From assembly GCF_900497805.2 (NCBI RefSeq), contig NW_020954611.1:377345-441344 (forward strand): DNA of 64,000 nucleotides. Direction: 5' to 3'. The position numbers and the translations under genes were made by a program. Each line of letters opens with the position of its first letter. The first letter of the stretch is position 1. Shown in pieces: positions 54,229 through 64,000 of this stretch. The notes under the pieces were generated by a model. The model made no database searches, was not told the origin of the DNA, and worked only from the letters and a program-made list of their open reading frames with translations. This DNA is from Vombatus ursinus (Eukaryota > Chordata > Mammalia > Diprotodontia > Vombatidae).

Positions 54229-54430
54229 CATTTTTTGTCATCTTTGCTAAGGTCATCTTTTTGGATGTGAGGTGAAACCTCAGTTTTAATAAAAAATCTG
54301 AATCTCTTCTTATTAGTGATTTGAAACATTTTTTCATATGATCATTAAGAGTATGCAATTCTTATTTTAGAGAACTCTGTGTTCATATCTTTGACCATAG
54401 GAACTCTTGAAGGCAATCTACTAAACTGTA

Positions 54431-54720
54431 GAATTGTACTATTGGAAGGAGAAGAAGAAAGCCATCCTGGAGAAATCTCATCATATCCGGGAACTTCCAA
54501 GTGAAGATTCTAGCACTTTTTTTTGTAGGTCCACATTTAGCTTGTTACTCCAACTTCCTTTTCATGTTAGTTGTGACATCTCTTGCTATGTGATCATGGT
54601 TATGACATCTATCCAGCAATCAAATCGTACATATTCTAAATTTCAAGAACCCTTATTGGAAAAGCAATGTCCAAAATTACTGGTTTAATTTAATTTGGTG
54701 AAGAGAAAGAAGGAAACAAA
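54431..54720. other. Unassigned stretch
   Basis: Nothing recognised. Confidence 0.35.
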
Positions 54721-54724
54721 TATA

Positions 54725-54935
54725 ATGGTAATAATAATGATAGCTAACATTTATTTAGTGCTTACAATGTGCCAGGCACTATTCTAAGGGCATTACAATT
54801 ATGATCTTATTTGATCCTCACAATAACCCTGGGAGGTAGGTGCAATTACATTTTATAGATGAGGAAACTGAGGTAAACAGAGGTTAAATGACTTGGCCCA
54901 GGGTCACATAGATAGTAAATGTCTGAGGGGTCTCA
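54725..54935 (-). repeat. MIR-like SINE, head missing
   Basis: TGTGCCAGGCACTATTCTAA, CAATAACCCTGGGAGGTAGG, GATGAGGAAACTGAGGTAAA, GGTCACATAGATAGTAAATG. It stops where the L1 starts. Confidence 0.78.
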
Positions 54936-54939
54936 GAGA

Positions 54940-56577
54940 CTCTTTCTTTTTCCTTTTCTTATTTTATTTTTATTTAGTATTTTATTTTTCCTGTGTTACG
55001 TGTAAAAACAATTTTAACATCATTTTAAAAACTTTTTGAGTTCCAAATTCTCTCCCTTCCTCCCTTCCTTACCCCCCCCTCCATTTAGAAGGCAAGCAAC
55101 TTGATATAGGTTATACATGCATAGTCATCTAAAAATTTCCATAATGGTCATGTTGTGAAAGAAAACATAGACCAAAAAAGAAATGAACAAATAAACAAAC
55201 AAACCCAAAACATCAAACCTCAAGAAAAATAAATAAAGCCAAAAAATATGCTTCAATCTGTATTTAGATAGCATCAGTAATTTCTCTGGGGATGGATAGC
55301 ATTTGTTTTATTATTTCTTAATTTGTCACAAAGTCATTAACTTCCATTTGCTCAATTCTAATTTTTAAGGAATTATTTTCTTCTTTTTTTTGTACCTCCT
55401 TTTGCATTTGGTCGATTCTACTTCTTAAGGAGTTCTTTTCTTCAGTGAATATTTGTGCTTCTTTTTCCATTTGGCAATTTCTGCTTTTTAAGGCATTCTT
55501 CTCCTCATTGGCTTTTTGTACCTCTTTTACCATTTGGCTTAGTCTGTTTTTCAGGTGTTATTTTCTTCAGTATTTTTTTGTGTCTCCTTTACTAAGCTGT
55601 TGACTTGTTTTTCATTATTTTCTTGCATCACTCTTATTTCTCTTCTCAGTTTTTCCTCTACCTCTCTTATTTTATTTTCAAAATAATTTTTGAGCTCTTT
55701 CATGGCCTGAGACCAATTCTTATCTTTCTTGGAGGCTTTGGATGTAGGAGCTTTGATTTTAGTATCATCTGAGTGTGTGTTTTGATCTTCCTTGTCACCA
55801 TAGTAACTTTCTATGGTCAGAATTTTTTTTTGTTGTTTGCTCATATTCCCAGACTGTTACTTGACTTTTAATTCTTTGTTAAAGTAGGACTCTGCTTCTA
55901 GGGGGAAGGACATACTGTACCACACTTCAGGGGTTTTGTATAGCTGTCTAGGACCCTGTAAGTTTTCAGTTCATGCCAAGGTGGTATGATCTTAAGGAGA
56001 GGTGTATTTACTGCTCTCCTAGCCTGTGCTCTGGTCTGTGAGTGACCACAAGCACTCTTTTTGACTCTGGAACTATGAGGGGGTTCCCTGGTTCACTGTG
56101 GCTGAAAGTTCTGGTGTGCTAGTGCTCATCCTCACCCTGGGAACTACCACCTAGGACTGCTACCTGGATCCAAGTATGGGCAGAGTAACAGAGTCCTGCC
56201 TCAGTGCTAGCAAGGAGACCTCTGTAATCTCCTTCTGACAGGTTGTTTGAGCCCCTTACCATCTGTGGGCTGAAAGCTCTGGAAGCAGCCACTGCTGCTA
56301 CTGATTCAGTGGCTCCCAAGGCCTGCTTCTGGTTTGCTGAAGCCTGGTTCTGCACTGGCATGGCCTCTGCTGGACTGTACTTCTTTCTCACCCTGGTGCA
56401 ATGGACCTTTCCTGCTAACCTTCTAAGTTGTCTTGGGCTGGGAAATGGCTTCACTCCATCTTTTTGTGGGTTCTGCTGCTCTAGAATTTGTTTAGAGTTA
56501 TTTTTTGGAGGGTTTGGGGAAGAACTCAGGCAAGTCCCTGCCTTTACTCTGCCATCTTTGAGACTTTTTCTTTCTCC
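54940..56577 (-). mobile_element. Internally deleted L1: 5'UTR, ORF1 N-terminal half, 3'UTR
   Basis: On the minus strand the element runs from AGATGGCAGAGTAAAGGCAG (about 56560, the L1 5' start) through about 720 bp of 5'UTR to an ORF1 start at 55844. It covers ORF1's N-terminal region and coiled coil, then joins directly (about 55300-55306) the L1 3'UTR seen at 57380, ending near 54960. The ORF1 RNA-binding domains and all of ORF2 are absent. Flanks GAGACTCTTTCTTTTTCC (about 54948) and GAGACTTTTTCTTTCTCC (about 56561) look like a worn TSD around the whole unit. The layout resembles half-L1 (HAL1) elements but keeps even less of ORF1. Confidence 0.75.
55318..55844 (-). pseudogene. L1 ORF1 N-terminal and coiled-coil part, broken
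   Basis: The start at 55844 gives MSKQQKKILTIESYYGDKED, a Lys/Glu-rich stretch (KELKNYFENKIREVEEKLRR) and a predicted coiled coil. A one-base loss near 55550 shifts the frame. The second frame (55533-55318) continues EKNALKSRNCQMEKEAQ, EKNSLRSRIDQMQKEVQ and ENNSLKIRIEQME, three tandem heptad-type units of 20-21 residues. It then ends at a stop after VNDFVTN. L1 ORF1p trimerises through such a coiled coil and binds RNA through the RRM and CTD, which are both missing here. The similarity of K/R-S-R-x-x-Q-M to the L1 ORF1 SLRSRCDQLEE stretch supports the call. It cannot make a working ORF1p. Confidence 0.75.
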
Positions 56578-57094
56578 TATTTTAGAGAGGAGAAAATGAA
56601 ACCTAAGGAGTACAAATTACAGGAGTTAATAAATATAAAGTTGGTCTTCAAAGGAGATGGAATCAAGGTGTTGCATAAGACATGCACTTTTGGCAAATGT
56701 GTGATTTTGTTTTGCTGGATTGCGCTTACTTGATACAAATAGTATGTTTTTATTGGGGCACAGGAACTTGGGAACATGGGTGGAGAGTGGAGGTAGCAAC
56801 AATGCTGCCAAAAAAGAAGATAAGAAAGAAAAGAGCATCTGATACATTTTTAAGAGTGCACAGAAGAGAACAGAATGAAGTTCAGAGGGAGACACAGACA
56901 AGCAGGATAGCTTTGAAAGCAATATGTTGAGTTTGTTATATGTTTGTTATCTATTCAAAGGAAAAGGCAAGGGGTATTTAAGGGAAATTTGTAGATTCAC
57001 ATATAACCTTTTTTCTGCCAAATTTGTATGTAGAAATGTTCCTTTTTTGGTTATTCTTATATTCAGTGCAATAATATATTTAATTAAGAAAGAA
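56578..57094. other. Unassigned stretch
   Basis: About 520 bp, several 60-98-residue overlapping frames on both strands, none with family resemblance. Confidence 0.35.
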
Positions 57095-57235
57095 AGAGTG
57101 GTATAGAGAAAAAAGCCACTACACTGGGTGTTAGGAAAGGTCTGCCTTAATCCTGGCTTCCACACTAATTTACTGGGTGACCTTGGGGAAGTTACTTCCC
57201 CTTCCTATATCAAGATGATCCCATGTGTAACACTT
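57095..57235 (+). repeat. MIR-like SINE remnant
   Basis: GAGTGGTATAGAGAAAAAAG, CTGCCTTAATCCTGGCTTCC, TGGGTGACCTTGGGGAAGTT. Confidence 0.55.
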
Positions 57236-57379
57236 TTATTAGGAAACATCTTCTGTCTATCTTTAATTCAGTTTTGAATGCACTCATTCAAATATTCTGC
57301 CTTTGATAGAAAACTTAGTTTATATTGCTGTGAGGTCATTTTTATAATCTAAGTAGCTTTGAATTCAAGTGTATCTTAT

Positions 57380-57790
57380 TTTTAAGGGAAAAAAGTGGGA
57401 CCAGGAGAACATTGTATGCAGCAACAGCAACATTGTATGATGATCAACTATGGATGATTTAGCTCTTGGCAATACAGTGGTCTAAGATAATTCCAAAGGA
57501 CTCATCATGAAAAATGCTATCCACTTTCAGAGAAAGAACTGATGGAGTCTGAATGCAGATAGAAGAATATTTTTCACTTTCTTTATTTTTTATGTTTTTT
57601 TCTTTTGATCTTTTTTCTTTCACAACATGATTAATATGGGAATATGTTTTACATGATTGCACATATATAACCTATATAAAATTGCTTACCATTTTAGGGA
57701 GGGAGGAAATTTGAAAATTAAATTTAAAAAAAGAACATTAAAATTTGTCTTTATGTGTAATTGGAAAAAGCAAAATATTCTTAAAAAAAG
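57380..57790 (+). mobile_element. LINE L1 3' end, forward
   Basis: GGACCAGGAGAACATTGTAT, AATTCCAAAGGACTCATCAT, CTTTCACAACATGATTAATA, GTGTAATTGGAAAAAGC and an A-rich end. It is the reference for the inverted L1 tails at 29895, 33233 and 54960. Confidence 0.8.
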
Positions 57791-58808
57791 AAAAAAAGAA
57801 AAAGTGGTCACAGAACTAGGATGAATAAGTATTGTTTATATTATGATCAATAGACTCTCTTAGAATATGACTTAAGAATGAGATGCTAAAAATCAAATCT
57901 TCTAAAGCCTAAGACAGTACAAGGAAACCTTTTGGATTTCTGTGCCTTTCTGAGGGGTTATTGTGGGGATATGCTATGAATCCATTGTAATACTGAGGTG
58001 AGCATAGTTGCCTTCCGAGCCACTGTCCTGAGGTTAATCCACTGAATACTGTAGTATTAAGAAATGAGTATTGGGGGGAGGAGTTTGGGGAATATGCCTT
58101 TCTATGAGATTTGGCAACAAGTAGGGAAGGAGAAGAGGAACACAGCAGAGCTGAGGGATGAGGAGGGAAATTTACTTGCAGGATCAATTTGAGCAAGACA
58201 CAGAACACTGTGACCCCCAGAGTAGTTACACATGGAGAAGGAAACCACAGGGATAATCAGCTGGGGAAAGGTCAGAGTGTTTTCAGTAACATAAGCAATT
58301 TTGCTTATTAGCAAATTGCTATGGAAGCTAACAGGTACCCTATTAGCAATTAACAAAAGCTCTGGACCCTCAGTAGTACACCCTTTGGAAGTTAAAAACA
58401 CATGTGTCTAGTACACCGTGCCCATCACTGTTGTATACGCTCCTCTGAAGTGATGGATTATGAAAGTGTAAAAGGATGTGAGGGGAGGTGGTAGCAGAGC
58501 CACTTCAGGGCTCTCCACAGGAAAACACTGATTGATGATGTGCATTACAGTAATAAATATCACTTTTCTACCGGCTGGTATTCCAGGTGAATCTATGCAG
58601 CAACACACATCAGGAGCTCTGCCAATGAGGGGGTTTCTGTTGGTCACAGAAGGGGAATTTCTTAGAGATGGGAACCTTTGCTACAGATTTAGGGATTTAG
58701 GTGAGGGGCAGAGAGAGGCCTCCTGAATACACCCACCACAGGTGCTTAGGAGTAGGAGGGAGCAATCCAGACCATATGTTCTAGTCCCCTAGAGGCAGGT
58801 AAGTTTTG
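57791..58808. other. Unassigned stretch
   Basis: About 1 kb with no recognised repeat. Four 64-99-residue frames overlap on both strands and none has family resemblance. Confidence 0.35.
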
Positions 58809-58809
58809 C

Positions 58810-59040
58810 AGTGGGCCTGGAGTCAGGAAGACCTTAGTTCAAGTTTCACCTCAGACACTTATTAGCTGTGTGACTCTGGGCAAGTCACTTAACTGCTCCC
58901 TGCTTTAGTTTCCTCAACTGTAAAATGAGGAGAATATTAGTTCTTACCCCCAAGGGTTATTGTGAGAATCAAATGAGATAATACCACAATAAAGTTCCTG
59001 GACCATAGTAGGTGCTTAATAAATACTTAATCCCTTACCC
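58810..59040 (+). repeat. tRNA-SINE with L2-like tail
   Basis: GTGGGCCTGGAGTCAGGAAG, GTGACTCTGGGCAAGTCACT, AGGGTTATTGTGAGAATCAA, ATAGTAGGTGCTTAATAAAT. The first 20 or so bases of the head are missing. Confidence 0.82.
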
Positions 59041-59934
59041 TGCTTTTCTAATTTCCACTTCCCATTGTCCTTGCATGGTATGGTTCAAAACTCTGAAGGC
59101 TTAATGCTTAAGGTTCCTTGGGTAGGTGAAATCTTTAGATGGAGAAACTTTATTTCCATGAAAAACGTATTTGATGTTATTTGAGTTTCCCTTTGATCAG
59201 CTGGAAACATTTTCCACATCCCTATCTCACCACGTGTAGGTCATGAGAAATCATCTCTTTTATGTGAGAAAGATTATTTGCCATGGTGATGTTCTTTATT
59301 GTCAAAGTATTGACTCAGCTGGCTTGTGCTAATCCTCTTATTTCATGTGTTACAGTTTCTAGGTAATGTGTTGGGGTGTTGTAAAGATGGGTGTTTGGTT
59401 TTATGTAAAGTAAAATCCCTTGATTATGAATCCCGATACAATAACCTAGAATGTGTAAGTAACCATTCATATTTGGGAAACACTGCATTTTGGGCTCAGC
59501 AAGCCCACATCAGGCTTTAGGAAGATGAGAAGCCCACTGCCATCCCTATTTTCAGATGATGAGAAGAGAGGGAAGTTACTCAGGGTTAATCAGTAAGTCA
59601 GCAGAGGAGCCTGCATCACAGCTGCCTAATCTTTTTGATGAGTTCCCCAGGACACCTTGCTCTTCTAGTTTAATGAGGCAAAGCTTAACATCAACTAACG
59701 AATGTCCTTGTGTTTCCTTATTTCACATTTGTTTTTGCTCAGCTTTTTATAGTTTAGTAGAACTTAAATATTTCTTTTCACTTTTTTTGCATTGGGTTTC
59801 CAAAATTTCATCTTTATTATAATGGATTTTCATAGCAGTGCAATGGCAAAATTCTGCAAATAAATCACATCCATTGTCACATAGAGGCAGAATAGTAAAT
59901 ATAGAGAAAACCCTTTGGGCTCCATTTTATTTCC
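59041..59934. other. Mostly unassigned stretch
   Basis: About 890 bp. A faint MIR-like trace (TTTTCAGATGATGAGAAGAG at 59549) is the only signal. Confidence 0.35.
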
Positions 59935-59942
59935 TCCAAGGG

Positions 59943-60124
59943 CTGGAGTGTGCTGGAGGCAGCTAGAAACAGCTCTGAGATAGTTAAATTTTCTCTGCAA
60001 GCATTTAGACCTCAGAAATTGGCAACTGCTACAAATCAGGTTTTGATTTATTGTTTTGTTGATTTTTTAGACAAGAAGGTGATGTAAGAATGTTAATGAG
60101 GAATAAGGCTAGGAGTGTGTCATG

Positions 60125-60163
<39 letters not shown>

Positions 60164-60223
60164 TTTTTTTTTTTGGAATGGGAGAGAGAGCTGGTTATTA
60201 AAACATTTATCAGGACACTCCTG
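59943..60223. mobile_element. hAT-type MITE, family C, with 8-bp TSD
   Basis: The 281-bp element has termini CTGGAGTGTGCTGG and CAGGACACTCCTG, which are inverted repeats. The flanks TCCAAGGG (59935-59942) and TCTAAGGG (60224-60231) are an 8-bp TSD with one mismatch. The interior AATTGGCAACTGCTACAAAT is shared with 7390-7410. A (CA)n(TA)n run at 60125-60163 expanded inside it. Confidence 0.82.
60125..60173 (+). repeat. (CA)n(TA)n(T)n microsatellite
   Basis: About 9 CA, then 10-11 TA units, then poly-T, inside the MITE. Confidence 0.92.
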
Positions 60224-60231
60224 TCTAAGGG

Positions 60232-60755
60232 CTATATTCCTTTTTCCAATGAGTAGTATTCTAATGAACCATGACCCTGCCACCTCCTACCCTCCCTCAA
60301 TAAAATTCTGGTTATACCTATTTTATCACATGAACATTTGGTTTCTTTTAGTTATTTGAAATAACCTGAATAAGATCATCTTTTGGAAAGTGGGAAAAGA
60401 GACAAATGTTAAAATTCAAAGTAGCCTGGGTTAATTTCAGCTATACACAATGTTAGCTGATGATAAAGAAGGCTATGAAATGTCAACTTCATAGGGCCAA
60501 ATGAGATGTTCTATGAATAAGAATATTGGCCCGTAGCAAAGAGTGCCGAGCAGAAGTTTAATGCCCCTCAATGTAGAATGAAAAAAAAAGATGTATAGAT
60601 TTTTTCTAGCATGATTTAATGACAAACAAGGAGCTTCTGCCAGGGGAGAGGAATGGCAGATATCCTGGAATCAGTTCACTTCATGAAGAGATGGTAGATG
60701 GATCACATAGGATATAAATAGAAAGATTCTGCAAGGCAACCAGCTTGAAGGTAAC
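60232..60755. other. Unassigned stretch
   Basis: About 520 bp, nothing recognised. Confidence 0.35.
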
Positions 60756-60917
60756 ATCATAGAATTAAAATTTGAGAATTGAAAGGGACCTCAGAGGTCA
60801 TCTGCTCTAACCCATACATGAAAGGAATCTCCATTTTAACATACTCAAAAAGTGGCCATCCAGCCTTTACTCAAACACTTCTAAGGGGGGTGGAACTCAC
60901 AACCATTTGAGATCTCA
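60756..60917 (-). mobile_element. LINE L3 (CR1) 3' end, inverted
   Basis: ATCATAGAATTAAAATTTGA, GGGACCTCAGAGGTCATCTG and GTGGCCATCCAGCCTTTACT are the reversed L3 3' end. Confidence 0.78.
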
Positions 60918-61275
60918 GTGAGGATATCATGTCCAATTTTGCATATGATGTTTTAGGAAATGCATTAATAAGTTGAAGACTGTCTAGAGCAGCACCGTCA
61001 ACATTTGCACCATGCCACATGAAGAGAGGTTGAAGCAGCTGGTAATGTTCAGTCTGGAGAAGAGATGATGTGGGGGGGGGCAGGAAAGGAAATGATAGTT
61101 TTCCTCATGTATTTGAAGGCCTGTCTTATGAAAGAGGGATTAGACTTGTTCTTTTGGCCCTGGGAAGCAGAAATAGGAGCAATGAGTAGAAGTAGCAAAG
61201 AGAGAAATTTAGGCTTGATGTCAGAAAAAAATGTCTAACAAGGAGAATCTAAAAGCATAATGGGGTTCCACATGC
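60918..61275 (+). mobile_element. LINE L3 (CR1), forward, head-to-head with the previous
   Basis: GATGTTTTAGGAAATGCATT, GAAGAGAGGTTGAAGCAGCT, GTCTGGAGAAGAGATGATG, GAAAGAGGGATTAGACTTGT and AATTTAGGCTTGATGTCAG are forward L3. Confidence 0.8.
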
Positions 61276-61370
61276 ATACATACCCACCTGCACACTTATG
61301 CACATATATATATGTATATATACCTATACATATATACATGCACACACACAGACATACATATATTTCCCTT
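61276..61370 (+). repeat. (CACA/TATA)n microsatellite cluster
   Basis: Mixed ACATGCATACATACC, ATATATATGTATATATACC and CACACACAC units over about 95 bp. Confidence 0.85.
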
Positions 61371-61409
61371 TTTTAACCAGCTGGAAGACTCTCAAGTTTC
61401 TCACAGGGG

Positions 61410-61625
61410 TCAAGAAACCTCTTAGGATCAAAGGACTAAAAGCTGGAAACAACCTTAGCTATTAACTAGTCCACTCTTTCCATTTTACAGGTGAATAAAC
61501 TGAGGCCCATTGAGGCTATAGGATTTTTTCCCTAGGTCATATAGATTACAATTAGGAGTAGAGTCAGGATTGAAACCCAACTCTTCTGATTTCAGAGTCA
61601 GTGATCTTTTCCCTATGCCGCCACA
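61410..61625 (-). repeat. MIR-like SINE
   Basis: GGACTAAAAGCTGGAAACAA, GGTGAATAAACTGAGGCCCA, TTGAAACCCAACTCTTCTGA. The start of the 128-residue frame at 61570-61956 lies in it. Confidence 0.65.
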
Positions 61626-62479
61626 TGAGTTGGAACCGAGAGTTGGTCTTTTGCCTATCAGATCAGGTGGTCAAAATGTGCTTGTAAAATATACTGAAGT
61701 TTTGTTTACGAGCAGTTTAATTAGAATTTTAATTATGTACCACCAGATGGGCCTAGATAGAACAATGGTTGGTTCTAGTACTGACTCTTCAGATTATTCT
61801 TTTCCAAGTCACAGAGCAAAATCTACAAGTTGTTTTTCATGGAATGTATTTCTAGCTAAGTTTTTTGTGATTTATGTAAGTTTGTGTACTGCCTCCAGAA
61901 TGCTGCATGAGTCCAGGTGGCTATCATTCATCAGCTGGGGAAGGCCTGACTCCTGAGAGCTTTCCCCTTTGCTGCTTTTAATCTCGTTTGCAAATATGTT
62001 GCTTTCAAGAGATTCGTAACAGGATTGAGGATATATGGTTTTATGCTGCCAGGGAGTGAAGGACTAATTTCCTCCTAGTCACTTCTGGACTCAAGCTCAC
62101 GTTTCCAATCTCGTAGCAGAAAGCAGAATGACAATGATGAAAGAAGCATATATTCATATAACAATGAAATTGCATAGGGGCTTAGTGAAAATGAGTGATT
62201 TATTTTTAGCAAAACTGCTTGCTAAAATTTCAAATTCACAATGGACCCTTTTTAATTACTCATTTTCTTTCCAAGAGTTCTCTTATGTACACATTAATAT
62301 TTTGATGAATACCATTGTATGGTATTAAATATCCAAAATTTAGAGGAGCTAAATTTCCCAGAATAAGACTCCAAGGTGGTGCTTTTTAAAATAAATATAT
62401 GCTCTTAGAGATAAAAACACTGAGCTTAAACTTAGATTCCAGGCCAATACAACAGTTACAGATGGAGTAATCCAAGTAT
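61626..62479. other. Unique AT-rich stretch
   Basis: About 850 bp without recognised repeats. The part at 62100-62345 has the look of conserved non-coding sequence but this cannot be tested here. Confidence 0.3.
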
Positions 62480-62758
62480 AAATAACTCACATTTCCATAG
62501 TATGTTACAATTTCAAAGTACTTGCCTTACATCAACGCTGTGAAGCACGATAGGAAAATACTATTATCACCATTTTGTGGATGAGCAAACTGAGAATCAG
62601 AGAGGTTAAGGGAAGTTTTCTGAGGCCTTTTTCAAAGTAGACATTCCATGGTTTATGACTTCAAGATCACATGGCTAATGGAATACCTGGGTTTTGAACT
62701 CAGAGCTTTTGACTCCAAGTTCAGTATTCTTTCCAGTATACCATGCTGTGCTTAGAGT
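62480..62758 (-). repeat. MIR-like SINE with a 35-bp interruption
   Basis: TTCAAAGTACTTGCCTTACA, GATGAGCAAACTGAGAATCA, then foreign GTAGACATTCCATGGTTTAT, then CACATGGCTAATGGAATACC and TTTGAACTCAGAGC. Confidence 0.65.
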
Positions 62759-63845
62759 AAATAAGAGACTTACTCTATTTGCTGTTGCATAGAAATTGTT
62801 GCTTGTATTCCTGTGAGGGATATAATACATGTATAATTACTATTGTGATAACAGGGCTTCCATGATATTCAACTTTAGGGGTCCCTTGCTCTGGATTCTT
62901 GAAGGCTGTATGGGTAGAGTGCAAACTCTGGCAGATTCTTTTAGGCTAGAAATGCTTGAAGTATGGTCTTGGGAAAAAGCTACTATTTTCCCAAGATTAG
63001 CCCAACTAAGTATAGAAGTTTGGCCACAGCAACCCATGAAACAAAGTAAAATACAACATAACCTTCAGTCCTGGGTGACCCTCTTATGTTTCCTGGTGCG
63101 CTGATGGTTACAGAATGGCAGAAAAGAGAGAAGAGGTTGGTAAATCTGTGTGTTCCATTAGTATCTGTAAGATGGCCAGGGAACTAGAGGAAGGACCCAG
63201 CAAACTGAATGAACCCCTTGTAGCAAACTTATAGTAGACCATGTAAAAAAGATGTAGAAGATGAACAGGTAAATAGGGATTGTAAAATGAATCATTGGAG
63301 GGAATCCATGAAATCCCACATCCATTCAAGTATTTCACAATGCAAAAGAATGGTGCTATTGCTAAGAACAAATGCTTAGGAAAGGTTAGTTATCTTTGAA
63401 TGTACAATGATCAATCTTCTGTACAAAATGAATGTACCTTCTGTCGAATCCCTGTATGTTAGCAGGGGTTGGAGCTAAAGTGTGGAGATGATTAGGGGCA
63501 GGGCCTAGGGGAAGGACTCTCTGAGTGGAAGTCATACTATTTCATGATAGAATTCATTGAAACCAAATCCAAGAGCCCACATAGTCTGGGAGAGCAGCAG
63601 GTATTGGTGAGATGACTGTCTCCATGTAACTTATGTGAGAGTCACTCTTCTCTTATGGTAGTGACTCTAGCCATAACCCCCATTGGCTCTGCTGCACAGA
63701 TGTGTTGCTGGCCTGAACATCTTCATAATATTTGGTTTAATAGTTAAGAATGTCTTGTTCTATTCTAGGTGTGGCTTTTTCTTTTTCTCCCATTTTTTTT
63801 CTCATTTCATATGTTTGTTCAGGTACTAGGGCATTATGCATAATC
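62759..63845. other. Unassigned stretch
   Basis: About 1.1 kb. A 91-residue plus frame (62829-63104) and an 87-residue minus frame (63371-63108) have no family resemblance. Confidence 0.35.
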
Positions 63846-64000
63846 AAATCTGTGAATTGAGAGGGACCTTAGAGATTATCTAGTAAAGTCTCTATCTGAA
63901 TTACCAGTCCACTTCCATAACATCCATGATTTATAGTCATTTCATTTTTTCTTCAGTATCACCAGGGACATTCCCTCTCGAGGTAGCCCATGCCATCATT
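63846..64000 (-). mobile_element. LINE L3 (CR1) 3' end, runs off the window
   Basis: TGAATTGAGAGGGACCTTAG opens the inverted L3. ATCACCAGGGACATTCCCTC and GAGGTAGCCCATGCCATCAT continue to the edge. Confidence 0.72.

Larger units (their letters stand above)
53579..54420 (-). mobile_element. LINE L1 ORF2 C-terminal part, inverted, with two insertions
   Basis: The complement of 53579-53592 reads MEYY. CTCCTAATTACAAATTGCTT, TCCACCCACAGTGCATTAGT and AATCCCACCAACATTGACTT match L1 after the microsatellite. L1 resumes after an L2 piece at about 54228 (GGTCATCTTTTTGGATGTGA) and ends near 54420. Confidence 0.8.

Noticed and set aside
56119-56599. 111- and 118-residue frames on opposite strands
   Set aside because: Both lie in the GC-richer L1 5'UTR, which is non-coding apart from chance frames.
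61570-61956. 128-residue plus-strand frame
   Set aside because: It begins inside a MIR and resembles no family. In 64 kb a frame of this size is expected by chance.

Overview
The window looks like marsupial, probably Australidelphian, nuclear DNA from a gene-poor intergenic or intronic region. I recognise no intact protein-coding gene, no rRNA or tRNA gene and no CRISPR array. The only host-gene sequence I recognise is a dead processed copy of the ribosomal protein gene RPS26 on the minus strand near 26.3-26.7 kb. The call rests on repeats: a tRNA-derived SINE starting GGGGCAGCTAGGTGGCRCAG in many copies, several with clear target-site duplications (TSDs); abundant L2 and L3/CR1 LINEs; marsupial-type L1; a piece of RTE; MIR-like CORE-SINEs; and several hAT-type MITEs. 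I do not see the dominant Monodelphis SINE head as I remember it, so I lean to an Australian-clade marsupial rather than an opossum. Family names are from memory and not from a database search.

Layout. 0-9 kb: a hAT MITE at the left edge, a long L2 with a visible YADD reverse-transcriptase motif, L3 pieces, an L1 3' end and several SINEs nested in older repeats. 9-20 kb: an L1 ORF1 fragment bordered by a hAT-like element, two copies of a second hAT MITE, a repeat-poor island at 16.2-17.6 kb, and an L2 inserted in an L2. 20-30 kb: a compound CA microsatellite, a 200-bp polypurine tract, and a four-layer nest of L2, inverted L2 and the RPS26 retrocopy. 30-40 kb: L1 with two SINEs landed at one target site, a long inverted L2, the SINE with the clearest (16-bp, perfect) TSD, a palindromic MITE, and L3 and RTE coding remnants. 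40-53 kb: L2, MIR and SINE layers with several unassigned stretches. 53-57 kb: an L1 broken by a TTCC array holding a 10-N assembly gap, then an internally deleted L1 (5'UTR, N-terminal half of ORF1, 3'UTR). 57-64 kb: an L1 3' end, a hAT MITE with an 8-bp TSD, head-to-head L3 fragments, and an L3 running off the right edge.

Nothing here works together as an operon or pathway. The interest lies in the record of insertions, in the deleted L1 that may be a non-autonomous family, and in a few unique AT-rich stretches that could be conserved non-coding elements. A previously undescribed gene system is not evident.
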